A stretch of DNA of 64,000 nt from Bog-756 sp963737625 (lineage in GTDB: Bacteria; Actinomycetota; Acidimicrobiia; Acidimicrobiales; RAAP-2): NCBI GenBank assembly GCA_963737625.1, contig CAVTTK010000002.1:1-64000 (forward strand), written 5' to 3'. The translations under genes and the position numbers were made by a program. The stretch's first letter is position 1; each line of letters starts with the position of its first letter. The notes below the pieces were generated by a model. It was not told the DNA's origin. It saw nothing but the letters and a program-made list of their open reading frames with translations, and ran no database searches. Positions 7,423 to 15,997 of the stretch are shown here, in pieces.

Positions 7423-7830
7423 ATGGCGAAGACCACCAAGCCGGCCGCCGGAGCGCGACGGCCCCGCAAGCGTGAGCGGAAGAACATCACCTTCGGGGTC
7501 GCCCACATCAAGAGCTCGTTCAACAACACCATCGTCTCCATCGCCGATCCCGAGGGCAACGTGCTGGCCTGGGCCTCCGCCGGCAATGTGGGCTTCAAAG
7601 GCTCGCGCAAGTCCACCCCGTTCGCCGCGCAGCTGGCCGCTGAGCAGTGTGCCAAGAAGGCCATGGAGCATGGTGTCCGGCGCGTGGACGTACTGGTCCG
7701 GGGCCCCGGCTCCGGACGGGAGACGGCCATCCGCTCGCTGGCCGCCGCCGGAATCGAAGTGGCCGGCATCAAGGACGTGACCCCGATCCCCCACAACGGC
7801 TGTCGCCCCAAGAAGCGGCGTCGGGTCTAG
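7423..7830 (+). CDS. rpsK: 30S ribosomal protein S11
   Basis: S11 forms part of the platform of the 30S subunit at the mRNA exit. The 135-residue product has the basic start PAAGARRPRKRERKNI, the core VAHIKSSFNNTIVSI, VRGPGSGRETAIRSL and the conserved end DVTPIPHNGCRPKKRRRV. It directly follows rpsM with no gap and precedes rpsD by 31 bases. Nothing is missing. Confidence 0.97.
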   Translation: MAKTTKPAAGARRPRKRERKNITFGVAHIKSSFNNTIVSIADPEGNVLAWASAGNVGFKGSRKSTPFAAQLAAEQCAKKAMEHGVRRVDVLVRGPGSGRETAIRSLAAAGIEVAGIKDVTPIPHNGCRPKKRRRV

Positions 7831-7861
7831 GGCCGGGGACGAAGGAACCAAAGGAACTCTC

Positions 7862-8509
7862 ATGGCTCGATACACCGGACCTGTCTGCCGCCTCTGTCGG
7901 CGGGAGCGCACCAAGCTCTTCTTGAAGGGCGAGCGCTGCTACTCGATGAAGTGCCCCGTCTCCGAGGCGGTGACCGACCGCCACAGCCGCGCCTATCCCC
8001 CCGGGGAGCACGGCCGTGACCGCATGCGCCAAGGCTCGGAGTATCTGGGCCAGCTCCGCGAGAAGCAGAAGGCGCGTCGCATCTACGGCCTGCTGGAGCG
8101 GCAGTTCCACAATCTCTACGTCGAGGCCAGCCGGGCTCCCGGGATCACCGGTGAGAATCTGCTCCGCATGTTGGAGCAGCGGCTGGACAACGTGGCCTTC
8201 CGGGCCGGTTGGGGGGCCAGCCGGTCCCAGGCCCGCCAGTTCGTCCGCCACGGCCATGTGCTGGTCAACGGCAAGCGGGTCACCATCCCGAGCTACCGGG
8301 TGCGCCAAGGGGACGTCGTGGCTCTCAAGCCCTCGTCCCGGGAGATGTTCCACGTGCGCCGCAACCTCGACACCCTCGACCGGCAGCTGCCGCCGTGGCT
8401 GGAGACGGTCGGCGACCGGTTCGAGGTGAGGGTGTTCTCACTGCCGCTCCGCGAGCACATCGACGAGCCCGTGCAAGAGCAGCTCATCGTCGAGCTGTAC
8501 TCCAAGTAG
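7862..8509 (+). CDS. rpsD: 30S ribosomal protein S4, four-cysteine zinc type
   Basis: S4 nucleates 30S assembly and, in several bacteria, represses the alpha operon. The 215-residue protein keeps the N-terminal zinc site (C9-x2-C12, C26, C31) that many S4 proteins have lost, followed by the S4 RNA-binding domain (RLDNVAFRAGWGASRSQARQ and HVLVNGKRVTIPSYRV). The end DEPVQEQLIVELYSK is intact. It lies between rpsK and rpoA, as in other actinobacteria. Confidence 0.97.
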   Translation: MARYTGPVCRLCRRERTKLFLKGERCYSMKCPVSEAVTDRHSRAYPPGEHGRDRMRQGSEYLGQLREKQKARRIYGLLERQFHNLYVEASRAPGITGENLLRMLEQRLDNVAFRAGWGASRSQARQFVRHGHVLVNGKRVTIPSYRVRQGDVVALKPSSREMFHVRRNLDTLDRQLPPWLETVGDRFEVRVFSLPLREHIDEPVQEQLIVELYSK

Positions 8510-8646
8510 CCGACTCCTACTCCCGAAACCTCACTCCGACAACGAACCGCCGGCCACGCCGACCGCACTGAACCAGCCACCATCCACCACACTCCCCCGA
8601 CCACCACCGACACCGCGCACCAGACTGCCGAGGAGCCCTGATCAGC
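8510..8646 (+). other. C/A-rich, G-poor leader before rpoA
   Basis: This 137-base spacer has few G residues on the plus strand, with runs such as CCACCATCCACCACACTC around 8579-8596. It holds no ORF I can support. Such unstructured, C-rich RNA could be a Rho-loading or autoregulatory region, but I see no defined motif. Similar C/A-rich leaders precede rpsI and sucC. Confidence 0.4.
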
Positions 8647-9585
8647 ATGCTCATCATCCAACGACCCACCGTCGAATCCATCGGTGAAGAAGAGGACAAC
8701 CGCCAGCGGTTCGCCGTCGGCCCCCTCGACCCGGGCTTCGGGCACACGCTGGGCAACTCGCTGCGTCGCACCCTGCTCTCGTCCATCCCCGGTGCCTCCA
8801 TCACCCAGGTCCGCTTCGATGAGGCCCTCCACGAGTTCACCACCCTCCCGGGCGTGAAGGAGGATGTGACCGACCTCATCTTGAACCTGAAGGACCTCCT
8901 GTTCCGCGTGCACAGCGACGAACCGGTGACCATCCGGCTGGACAAGCGGGGCCCGGGCGATGCCACGGCGGGGGACCTGCAGGTCACGGCGGACGTGGAG
9001 GTGCTCAGCCCCACCCAGCACATCGCCTCGCTCAACGGCAAGGGCCGGCTGGCGGTGGACCTCACCGTGGAGCGCGGCCGGGGCTACCTGTCGGCGGACA
9101 AGAACAAGCGCTCGACCATCATCGGCGTCATCCCGGTGGATGCCATCTTCTCGCCCGTGCGGCGCGTGGCCTTCACCGTCGAGCCGGTGCGGGTGGAGCA
9201 GTCCACCGACTTCGACCGGCTGGTGCTGGACATCGAGACCGACGGGTCACTCACCCCCCGCGAGGCCCTGGCGTCGGCCGGAGACACCCTCCGCACCCTG
9301 GTCGGGCTGGTGGCCGACCTCGAGGACGAGCCCATGGGCCTGGAGCTGGGCGAGGTCGGGACCATCGGGACCGGCTCCCCCGACCTCGACCTCAGGATCG
9401 AGGACCTCGACCTCACCGAGCGTCCCCGCAACTGCCTCAAGCGGGCTCAGATCAACACCATCGGCGAGTTGGTCGACCGCACCCTCGACGATCTCCTCAA
9501 CATCACCAACTTCGGGCAGAAGTCGCTGGACGAGGTGTTGCAGAAGCTCGACGAGCGGGGGCTGTCCCTGCGGGTCAAGGACTGA
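8647..9585 (+). CDS. rpoA: DNA-directed RNA polymerase subunit alpha
   Basis: The alpha dimer nucleates RNA polymerase assembly and its C-terminal domain binds UP elements and activators. The 312-residue product has the N-terminal assembly domain (F-x-VGPLDPGFGHTLGNSLRRTLLSS) and, after an acidic linker, the C-terminal domain (RPRNCLKRAQINTIGELVDR, then NFGQKSLDEVLQKL). GAGGAG precedes ATG 8647. The order rpsD-rpoA-rplQ is conserved. Confidence 0.97.
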   Translation: MLIIQRPTVESIGEEEDNRQRFAVGPLDPGFGHTLGNSLRRTLLSSIPGASITQVRFDEALHEFTTLPGVKEDVTDLILNLKDLLFRVHSDEPVTIRLDKRGPGDATAGDLQVTADVEVLSPTQHIASLNGKGRLAVDLTVERGRGYLSADKNKRSTIIGVIPVDAIFSPVRRVAFTVEPVRVEQSTDFDRLVLDIETDGSLTPREALASAGDTLRTLVGLVADLEDEPMGLELGEVGTIGTGSPDLDLRIEDLDLTERPRNCLKRAQINTIGELVDRTLDDLLNITNFGQKSLDEVLQKLDERGLSLRVKD

Positions 9586-9595
9586 GGCCAGGACC

Positions 9596-9949
9596 ATGCT
9601 CGGAACTCCGAAGAAGGGCCGCCGCTTCGGCGGCAGCGCCGCCCACCAGAAGGCCATGATGGGGAACCTGGTGGCCTCGCTCATCGCCGCCGAATACCTG
9701 GTGACCACCGAGGCCAAGGCCAAGGCCCTGCGCCCGGTGGCCGAGAAGGTCATCACCGCGGCCGCCAAGGGCGGTGTGGCGCGTCAGCGCAACGTGGTGG
9801 CCTTCATCCGGGACAAGGACATGGCCCACAAGCTGTTCGTGGACATCGGGCCCCGCTACGCCGAACGGCCTGGCGGATACACCCGGATCCTCAAGCTGGG
9901 CAACCGTCTGGGCGACAACGCCCCGATGGCCCGCATCGAACTGGTGTGA
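9596..9949 (+). CDS. rplQ: 50S ribosomal protein L17
   Basis: L17 lies near the polypeptide exit tunnel. The 117-residue protein starts MLGTPKKGRRFGGSAAHQKA and has the LVTTEAKAKALRPVAEKVIT and GGYTRILKLGNRLGDNAPMARIELV segments. The frame is open far upstream inside rpoA, but ATG 9596 (after CCAGGA) is the family start. The stop overlaps the truA GTG as GTGA, so truA is coupled to it. Confidence 0.96.
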   Translation: MLGTPKKGRRFGGSAAHQKAMMGNLVASLIAAEYLVTTEAKAKALRPVAEKVITAAAKGGVARQRNVVAFIRDKDMAHKLFVDIGPRYAERPGGYTRILKLGNRLGDNAPMARIELV

Positions 9950-10917
9950 GCATCCCCCCCGGCCCCGGGGGGAGCGAGGGCGGGGGCACTGTCGGGACCG
10001 ACGTGAGTGCCGGAGAAGACATGAGTGCCGGAGAAGTCGGCACGGATCGGGCCGAGACCGTCCGGTGGCGGATGACCGTGGCCTACGACGGTTCGGGCTT
10101 CCACGGATTCGCCGTCCAACGCGGTCAACCCACGGTGGGCGGCGCACTGACCGAGGCCCTCAGCCGGGTGGTGCGGGCACCCGTCTCCCTGACCTGTGCC
10201 GGACGCACCGACTCCGGAGTGCACGCCCTGGCCCAGGTGGTCCACTTCGACGTCCCGGTCCGGCTGGCCGCCGACCTCGACCCGGCGGCCGTGGTCTCGT
10301 CGTGCAACAGCCAACTGGGGCCGGCCATTGTGGTCAGGGAGGCCGAGGTGGCACCCCCCGGTTTCGACGCCCGTCACTCGGCCACCGCCCGTCGCTACCG
10401 GTACCTGGTGGTCAACGCCCCGGTGGCCGATCCCCTGCTGGCCGGGTTGACCTGGCACGTGGCCGACCCACTCGACCTCCGCGCCCTGGCCTCGGCCTCC
10501 GATGCCCTGCTCGGCGAGCACGATTTCCGGGCCTTCTGCCGACGGGTGCCGGGCACCTCGCCCGACGATGCCATACCGAGGCGGGTGACGGCGGCCTCGT
10601 GGACGGAGCTGAGCCGACCGGCCGGGGATGGGACCGTCCGCACCCGCCGTCTGGCCGCCCCGGCGGCCGGTTCCACCCCCGCCCTCATCCCGGCCGTGGG
10701 CAGCCTGCTGGCCTTCGAGATCGAGGCCACTGCCTTCTGCCACCAGATGGTCCGGTCCCTGGTGGGCACACTGGTCGACGTGGGGAGAGGCCGGAAGCGC
10801 CCGTCCGACATCCTGTGGATCCTCCGCTCGGCCGACCGGCAGCAGGCGGCCCAGCCCGCACCACCCTGGGGCCTCACCTTGATGGAAGTCGGCTACGGAG
10901 GCGAGCGGCTTGCCTGA
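9946..10917 (+). CDS. truA: tRNA pseudouridine(38-40) synthase TruA
   Basis: TruA makes pseudouridine at positions 38-40 of tRNA anticodon stems. The catalytic Asp is in CAGRTDSGVHALAQVVHFD (D89 counted from GTG 9946), and the core begins at MTVAYDGSGFHGFAVQRGQ. The start is uncertain: GTG 9946 overlaps the rplQ stop as GTGA, but GTG 10003 and ATG 10021 are also in frame. The 25 residues before the last of these are low-complexity and contain an 18-base near-duplication (10004-10018 and 10022-10036). The C-terminal MVRSLVGTLVDVGRGRK block is present. Confidence 0.93.
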   Translation: MSIPPGPGGSEGGGTVGTDVSAGEDMSAGEVGTDRAETVRWRMTVAYDGSGFHGFAVQRGQPTVGGALTEALSRVVRAPVSLTCAGRTDSGVHALAQVVHFDVPVRLAADLDPAAVVSSCNSQLGPAIVVREAEVAPPGFDARHSATARRYRYLVVNAPVADPLLAGLTWHVADPLDLRALASASDALLGEHDFRAFCRRVPGTSPDDAIPRRVTAASWTELSRPAGDGTVRTRRLAAPAAGSTPALIPAVGSLLAFEIEATAFCHQMVRSLVGTLVDVGRGRKRPSDILWILRSADRQQAAQPAPPWGLTLMEVGYGGERLA

Positions 10918-10939
10918 GGTGCCCGTTTCGTCGTATCCT
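10910..10939 (+). promoter_or_regulatory. Candidate promoter for rplM-rpsI
   Basis: TTGCCT (10910-10915) and TATCCT (10934-10939) with an 18-base spacer; each matches the consensus at four of six positions. The -35 overlaps the end of truA. It leaves a leader of about 155 bases before rplM, long enough for regulation, although I found no clear structure. Confidence 0.4.
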
Positions 10940-11102
10940 GGGCAGTCGCCGGGTTGGCCAGAGCAGCCGATGGGCGGAGCCGGGCCGGTCGCTGAGCTGG
11001 TCCGGATCGGCAGCAACCGCAGGCTCCGCATCGATCGGCGCCTGACTACCCGCAACCACCGGACTCGGTAGAACCGGACAACTCACCGGACAAGGAAATT
11101 TC

Positions 11103-11570
11103 GTGCGTACGTTCTCACCCAAGCCTGCTGACATCACCCGCGCCTGGCGCATCGTGGACGCCGATGGTCTGGTCCTCGGCCGCCTGGCCACCGAGGTGGC
11201 CTCGGTCCTGCGGGGCAAGCACAAGCCCACCTTCGCTCCCAACACCGACATGGGCGACCATGTCATCGTCATCAATGCCGCCAAGGTGGTGCTCACCTCG
11301 GGCAAGGCCGACTCCAAGATGGCCTACCGCCACAGTGGCTATCCGGGCGGGCTCACCGCCACCAGCTACGGCGACCTGATGATCGACCGTTCGGATGACG
11401 TGGTGAGGAACGCCATCACCGGGATGCTGCCGAAGAACCGCCTCGGTCGTCAGATGGCCACCAAGCTCAAGGTGTACCAGGGGCCGGAGCATCCGCACGC
11501 CGCCCAGGCGCCCGAACCCCTCGAACTCCCCGGAGCCCGGCGGACGGCGTCGGCCCGGAGCGGCGCCTAG
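11103..11570 (+). CDS. rplM: 50S ribosomal protein L13
   Basis: L13 is an early-assembling 23S rRNA-binding protein. The 155-residue product starts at GTG 11103 (MRTFSPKPADITRAWRIVDA) and shows the family blocks LGRLATEVASVLRGKHKP, DHVIVINAAKVVLTSGKA and NAITGMLPKNRLGRQMATKLKVY. Beyond the usual end (GPEHPHAAQ-P) it carries about eight to ten extra residues rich in Ala, Arg and Ser. It pairs with rpsI downstream, as in nearly all bacteria. Confidence 0.96.
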   Translation: MRTFSPKPADITRAWRIVDADGLVLGRLATEVASVLRGKHKPTFAPNTDMGDHVIVINAAKVVLTSGKADSKMAYRHSGYPGGLTATSYGDLMIDRSDDVVRNAITGMLPKNRLGRQMATKLKVYQGPEHPHAAQAPEPLELPGARRTASARSGA

Positions 11571-11704
11571 GGATCGGTACGCGGGATCGGCCCGGCCCGT
11601 ACGGACCCCGTCCGTTCCGACCGACGCACCGATCCCCCGAACACGCTCGACAATCACACGTCCACCAACGAACGCACAGAACCAACGAACGCGAGGAACA
11701 CGCT
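11571..11704 (+). other. rplM-rpsI spacer with imperfect hairpin
   Basis: The first part can form an imperfect hairpin (GTACGCGGG at 11577-11585 against CCCGTAC at 11596-11602, with one bulged base). The rest is C/A-rich and G-poor up to the rpsI start, with GCGAGGA as ribosome-binding site. A 134-base spacer between these two genes is long, so a leader or attenuator is possible. No ORF is supported. Confidence 0.3.
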
Positions 11705-12103
11705 GTGGCCAACGCCGCCCCCATCTGTCAGACCACCGGCCGCCGAAAGCGAGCAGTGGCGCGGGTACGGATCCGTCCGGGCCAGGGTGCCATCACCGTC
11801 AACGGACAGAAGTTCGAGGACTACTTCACCTCGGCCACCCACCGGATGATCGTCACCGAGCCCCTTCGGCTCACCGAGACCACGGAGTCGTGGGACTTCG
11901 ACGTCACCATCGACGGTGGTGGGGTCTCCGGTCAGGCCGGCGCCTTCCGGCTGGGCATCGCCCGGGCCCTGTGTGAGCTCGACCCCGAGCTGCGGGCCTC
12001 GTTGAAGAAGGCGGGATTCCTCACCCGCGACTCCCGTGAGAAGGAGTCGAAGAAGTACGGACTGAAGAAGGCCCGCAAGGCGCCGCAGTACTCCAAGCGG
12101 TAG
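11705..12103 (+). CDS. rpsI: 30S ribosomal protein S9
   Basis: S9 sits in the 30S head, its C-terminal tail reaching the P-site tRNA. The 132-residue product has QTTGRRKRAVARVRIRPGQG, the DVTIDGGGVSGQAGAFRLGIARAL-type Gly-rich loop and the end KKARKAPQYSKR, the tail that contacts tRNA. It starts at GTG 11705 after GCGAGGAACAC. It is followed four bases later by glmM. Confidence 0.97.
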   Translation: MANAAPICQTTGRRKRAVARVRIRPGQGAITVNGQKFEDYFTSATHRMIVTEPLRLTETTESWDFDVTIDGGGVSGQAGAFRLGIARALCELDPELRASLKKAGFLTRDSREKESKKYGLKKARKAPQYSKR

Positions 12104-12107
12104 CCCA

Positions 12108-13472
12108 GTGGCCACGACCCGGTTCGGCACCGACGGCGTCCGAGGCGTCGCCAATGTCGAGCTGACCCCGGAGCTGGTGCTGGCCCTGGGCCGGGCGGTC
12201 GCCCGGACCATCTCGGCCACCACCTTCCTCATCGGACGGGACACCCGTCGCTCGGGTCCCCTGCTGCAGGCCTCCCTCTCGGCCGGTCTGGCCAGTGAGG
12301 GGGCCGACGTGGTCGACATGGGCGTGCTGCCCACCCCCGCTCTGGCCTGGTTGTCGGCGGAGCGGCACCTTCCCGCCGTGGTCATCTCGGCATCGCACAA
12401 TCCCTTCGGCGACAACGGCGTCAAGCTGTTCGCCGCCGGGGGAGCGAAGCTCAGCGTGGAGATGGAGGGTGCCATCGAGGACGAGCTGGACCGTATCCTG
12501 GATCCGTCGGCCAAGGGTCCCCGGAGCCTCGAGGGGCACGGGGTGGGCAGCATCACCGCCGAGCCGGGGCTGGGTCAGGCCTACGTCGATCACCTGGTGT
12601 CGCTGCTGGAGGGCCGACGTCTGGACGGTCTTCGACTGGTGGTCGACAGCGCCAATGGTTCGGCGTCGGCCCTGGCCGCCGGACTCTATGAAGTCCTGGG
12701 CGCCGAGGTGGTGGCCATTGGCTGCGACCCGGACGGCACCAACATCAACGACGGATGCGGTTCCACCGCCACCGGCACCCTGGCCGGGGCGGTGGTGGAC
12801 CACGGGGCCGACCTCGGGCTGGCTCTCGACGGCGATGCCGACCGGCTGTTGGCCATCGGCCCCGACGGGGCGCTCGTGAACGGCGACGAGCTCATCGCCC
12901 TCTTCGCCCTGGACCTGGCCGACCGGGGTCAACTGGCCGGCAACACGGTCGTGGTCACGGTCATGACCAACCTGGGATTCCGACTGGCCATGGAGGAACG
13001 GGCCATCATCGTGAAGGAGACCGCGGTGGGCGACCGCTTCGTGCTGGCCGCCCTGGACAAGGACGGACTTTCCCTCGGAGGGGAGCAGTCGGGGCACATC
13101 ATCTTCCGTCGATTGGCCACGACCGGCGACGGCCTGCTGACCGGGCTCATCCTGGCCGACCTGGTGGCCCGGGCGGGCAGGCCGCTCACGGACCAGCTGG
13201 AGGGGCTGGTCACGCCGGTGCCCCAGGTGCTGGTGAACGTCCCGGTTCCCGACATCGGCCTCCTGGAGGGTGCCGACGCGGTGTGGTCGGCGGTGGCCGA
13301 AGAGGAGGCCCTCCTCGGAGAGGGAGGACGGGTGCTGCTGCGACCGAGCGGAACCGAGCCCCTGGTCCGGGTCATGGTCGAGGCCACAGGCGACGGCGTG
13401 GCCGAGGCCATCGCCGAACGGCTCGGCAAGCTGGTGGGATTCGAGCTGCAGGCGGCGGCCACCCGAAGCTGA
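12108..13472 (+). CDS. glmM: Phosphoglucosamine mutase
   Basis: GlmM converts glucosamine-6-phosphate to glucosamine-1-phosphate for UDP-GlcNAc and peptidoglycan synthesis. The phosphorylated serine is S96 in VISASHNPFGDNG; the metal loop DGDADR supplies D241, D243 and D245; the sugar-binding GGEQSGH loop and the C-terminal RPSGTEPLVRVMVE phosphate-binding loop are intact. GTG 12108 is four bases after rpsI and precedes FGTDGVRG directly. With 454 residues it has normal length, and glmS, which supplies its substrate, is the next gene. Confidence 0.96.
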   Translation: MATTRFGTDGVRGVANVELTPELVLALGRAVARTISATTFLIGRDTRRSGPLLQASLSAGLASEGADVVDMGVLPTPALAWLSAERHLPAVVISASHNPFGDNGVKLFAAGGAKLSVEMEGAIEDELDRILDPSAKGPRSLEGHGVGSITAEPGLGQAYVDHLVSLLEGRRLDGLRLVVDSANGSASALAAGLYEVLGAEVVAIGCDPDGTNINDGCGSTATGTLAGAVVDHGADLGLALDGDADRLLAIGPDGALVNGDELIALFALDLADRGQLAGNTVVVTVMTNLGFRLAMEERAIIVKETAVGDRFVLAALDKDGLSLGGEQSGHIIFRRLATTGDGLLTGLILADLVARAGRPLTDQLEGLVTPVPQVLVNVPVPDIGLLEGADAVWSAVAEEEALLGEGGRVLLRPSGTEPLVRVMVEATGDGVAEAIAERLGKLVGFELQAAATRS

Positions 13473-13594
13473 CACACGGCCCGGTCCCACGGCCAGTGAC
13501 CGTCCCCCGGCGCTCCTATCGCCCGAGCCGGCCCCCGGACCTCACCCGCTGCGGTGACAGGGGCCTTGCCAGTCGTCCGGGTCCCTCGGCCCAC

Positions 13595-13600
13595 TAGCCT
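13595..13600 (+). promoter_or_regulatory. -10-like hexamer TAGCCT, leaderless glmS
   Basis: TAGCCT ends eight bases before the glmS ATG (13609). No ribosome-binding site is visible between them, so the glmS transcript may be leaderless. The 136-base glmM-glmS gap supports a separate promoter. Confidence 0.4.
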
Positions 13601-13608
13601 TGCCGTGC

Positions 13609-15489
13609 ATGTGCGGCATCATCGGCATCACCCGAGCCTCGTCCAGCGGTGACCCCGGCGGGACCGAGGTGATGGACGTCCTGCTCGAGGGGCTCGGCCG
13701 GCTCGAGTACCGCGGGTATGACTCGGCCGGGATCGCCCTGGTCGGCCCGATGGCGTCCGACGGCCTGTGGCGGGCCCGGGCGGCCAACGGCACCCGGTCC
13801 CTCGACGACCTGACCAAGCGGACCGAGGGTGCCCCCCACGGCTCGGCCGCCGGCATCGGCCACACCCGGTGGGCCACCCACGGAGGTCCGACCGAGGGGA
13901 ACGCCCATCCTCATGTGGACTGCACGGGCCGGTTGGCCCTGGTGCACAACGGGATCATCGAGAACCACGTGGAGCTGACCGACGAATTGGTGGCGACCGG
14001 GCATCACCTCGAGTCGGAGACCGACACCGAGGTGCTGGCCCACCTCATCGAGGTGGCCCTGGACGAACATCCTGAACTCGGTCTCGCCGCCGCGGTGCGT
14101 GCGGCCCTGGGCCGGGTCCAGGGTGCGTTCTCGCTGGCCGTGGTGCGATCGGACGAGCCCGAGCTCATCGTGGCCGCCCGCCGGGTCTCCCCACTCCTGA
14201 TGGGAATCAGCGGGGATGCGGCCTTCCTGGCCTCGGACATCCCGGCCATTCTCGGCCTCACCCGCGAGTTCTTCGTCCTGGAGGACGACCAGGTGGCCGA
14301 GTTGCGACCCGGCACGCTGCGGGTCACCGACCTCGGGGGCGACGAGGTGCAGGCCCAGAGCATCACCGTCGACTGGGACCTCGATGCGGCCCGCAAGGAC
14401 GGGTACGACGACTACATGAGCAAGGAGATGCACGAGCAGCCCAAGGCGGTGGCGGACACCCTGCTCGACCGGCTCCTGCCCGACGGCACCCTCTCCCTCG
14501 ACGAGGTCCACATCACCAACGCCGAGCTCCGGGCCGTCAACAAGGTGTTCATCGTGGCCTGCGGGAGCAGCTACCACGCCGGGTTGATGGCCAAGTACGC
14601 CATCGAGCACTGGGCCCGCATCCCCGTCGAGATCGACATCGCCAGCGAGTTCATCTACCGGGATCCGGTGCTCGACCCCACCACCCTGGTCATCGGGGTC
14701 AGTCAGTCCGGCGAGACGGCGGACACCCGCATCGCCATGGAGGAGGCCCACCGCCAGGGGGCCAAGGTCCTCGTCATCACCAACGTGGTCGACTCGTCGA
14801 TGGCCCGGGGGAGCGACGCCGTCCTGTACACCAGGGCAGGCCCCGAGATCGGCGTGGCCGCCACCAAGACGCACCTGGCCCAGATCACCGCCCTGGAGAT
14901 CCTGGCCCTGTACCTGGCCCAGGCGCGGGGCACCCTGTCCCCGTCCGACGCCCGGGACCTCTTCGGGCACATGGGCGTCCTCCCCGACAAGGTGGCCCTG
15001 GCCCTCGAACGGGGAGCCGACGTGGAGGCGGTGGCGCGGCGGTACCGCGACTCGCCGTCGTTCATGTTCCTCGGTCGCCAGGTCGGCTACCCGGTGGCCC
15101 TCGAAGGAGCCCTCAAGCTGAAGGAGCTTTCGTACCTCCGGGCCGAGGGCTTTCCCGCCGGCGAGCTCAAGCACGGACCCATCGCCCTGGTGGAACCGGG
15201 CACGGTGGTCATCGCCGTGGCCACTCGCACCCCCATCTGGAAGAAGCTGATGAGCAACGTCACCGAGGTCAAGAGCCGGGGGGCCACGGTGGTGCTGGTG
15301 GCCAACGACGGGGACGAGGAGACGGCACGCCAGGCCGACGCCGTCCTGTGGGTTCCCGAGACCGAGTACCTGTTCGCGCCCATCGTGGACGTGGTCCCCC
15401 TGCAGATGTTCGCCTACTCGCTGGCCCGCCTCCACGGACATGACGTGGACCGGCCCCGCAATCTGGCCAAGGTGGTCACCGTCGAGTGA
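13609..15489 (+). CDS. glmS: Glutamine-fructose-6-phosphate aminotransferase (isomerizing)
   Basis: GlmS makes glucosamine-6-phosphate from fructose-6-phosphate and glutamine. The frame opens at TTG 13600, but the enzyme needs Cys as residue 2 after Met removal, and ATG 13609 gives MCGIIGITRA with C2 as nucleophile. The glutaminase part (YRGYDSAGIALV, HTRWATHGGPTEGNAHPH) is followed by two SIS domains (CGSSYHAGLM, SQSGETADTRIAM; then SYLRAEGFPAGELKHGP). The C-terminal NLAKVVTVE is the family end. Length is 626 residues. Its stop overlaps the acpS GTG as GTGA. Confidence 0.97.
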   Translation: MCGIIGITRASSSGDPGGTEVMDVLLEGLGRLEYRGYDSAGIALVGPMASDGLWRARAANGTRSLDDLTKRTEGAPHGSAAGIGHTRWATHGGPTEGNAHPHVDCTGRLALVHNGIIENHVELTDELVATGHHLESETDTEVLAHLIEVALDEHPELGLAAAVRAALGRVQGAFSLAVVRSDEPELIVAARRVSPLLMGISGDAAFLASDIPAILGLTREFFVLEDDQVAELRPGTLRVTDLGGDEVQAQSITVDWDLDAARKDGYDDYMSKEMHEQPKAVADTLLDRLLPDGTLSLDEVHITNAELRAVNKVFIVACGSSYHAGLMAKYAIEHWARIPVEIDIASEFIYRDPVLDPTTLVIGVSQSGETADTRIAMEEAHRQGAKVLVITNVVDSSMARGSDAVLYTRAGPEIGVAATKTHLAQITALEILALYLAQARGTLSPSDARDLFGHMGVLPDKVALALERGADVEAVARRYRDSPSFMFLGRQVGYPVALEGALKLKELSYLRAEGFPAGELKHGPIALVEPGTVVIAVATRTPIWKKLMSNVTEVKSRGATVVLVANDGDEETARQADAVLWVPETEYLFAPIVDVVPLQMFAYSLARLHGHDVDRPRNLAKVVTVE

Positions 15490-15986
15490 GCGGCGGTGAC
15501 CGTGCCGCCCCGGTGATCGCACTGGCCCGGAGCTCGGCCGTCGGCCTCCTGGCCGGCATGGTGCCGTCGGCCGGTGTGGTGGGAGTGGGCGTCGATGCGG
15601 TGGACCTCGACCGCTTCGGCCGCGTCCTCGGGCGCCGGGCCTCCATGGCCGGCCGCCTGTTCACGACCGGAGAACTGGCCTATGCCCGGGCCGCCACCGA
15701 CCCCGTGCCCCGTCTCTCCACCCGCTTCGCGGCCAAAGAGGCCGTCATGAAGGCCCTCGGCGTCGGGCTGGGGGCCTTCTCCTTCCATGACGTGGAGGTG
15801 GTCCGTGTCGGCCTGGACGCGCCGGGCCTGGTCCTCTCCGGCGCCGCGGAGTCGTTGGCGCGGCGCCGCGGCGTCTCCCGTTGGCACCTCTCGCTCTCCC
15901 ACACCGGTGCCGTGGCCCTGGCCCTGGTGGTGGCCGAGGGCGGGGCCGACGCCGCCCGGTCCGCCGGGACCCCGGCGAGGCCGTAG
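15486..15986 (+). CDS. acpS: Holo-[acyl-carrier-protein] synthase
   Basis: AcpS transfers 4'-phosphopantetheine from CoA to acyl carrier protein. The Mg-binding VGVGVDAVDLDRF and RFAAKEAVMKALG motifs (the Asp and Glu ligands) are present, and the end LSLSHTGAVALALVVAE matches the family. GTG 15486 overlaps the glmS stop as GTGA and gives 166 residues; ATG 15558 gives 142, closer to the usual 120-140. The extra N-terminal 24 residues are Ala-rich and unconvincing, so the later start is quite possible. Confidence 0.92.
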   Translation: MSGGDRAAPVIALARSSAVGLLAGMVPSAGVVGVGVDAVDLDRFGRVLGRRASMAGRLFTTGELAYARAATDPVPRLSTRFAAKEAVMKALGVGLGAFSFHDVEVVRVGLDAPGLVLSGAAESLARRRGVSRWHLSLSHTGAVALALVVAEGGADAARSAGTPARP

Positions 15987-15997
15987 CGTCGACGGCG

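Noticed and set aside
12755..13597. Arg/Gly-rich plus-strand frame spanning the glmM end and glmM-glmS gap
   Set aside because: Out-of-frame shadow of glmM; composition is Gly/Arg/Pro with no homology-like pattern.
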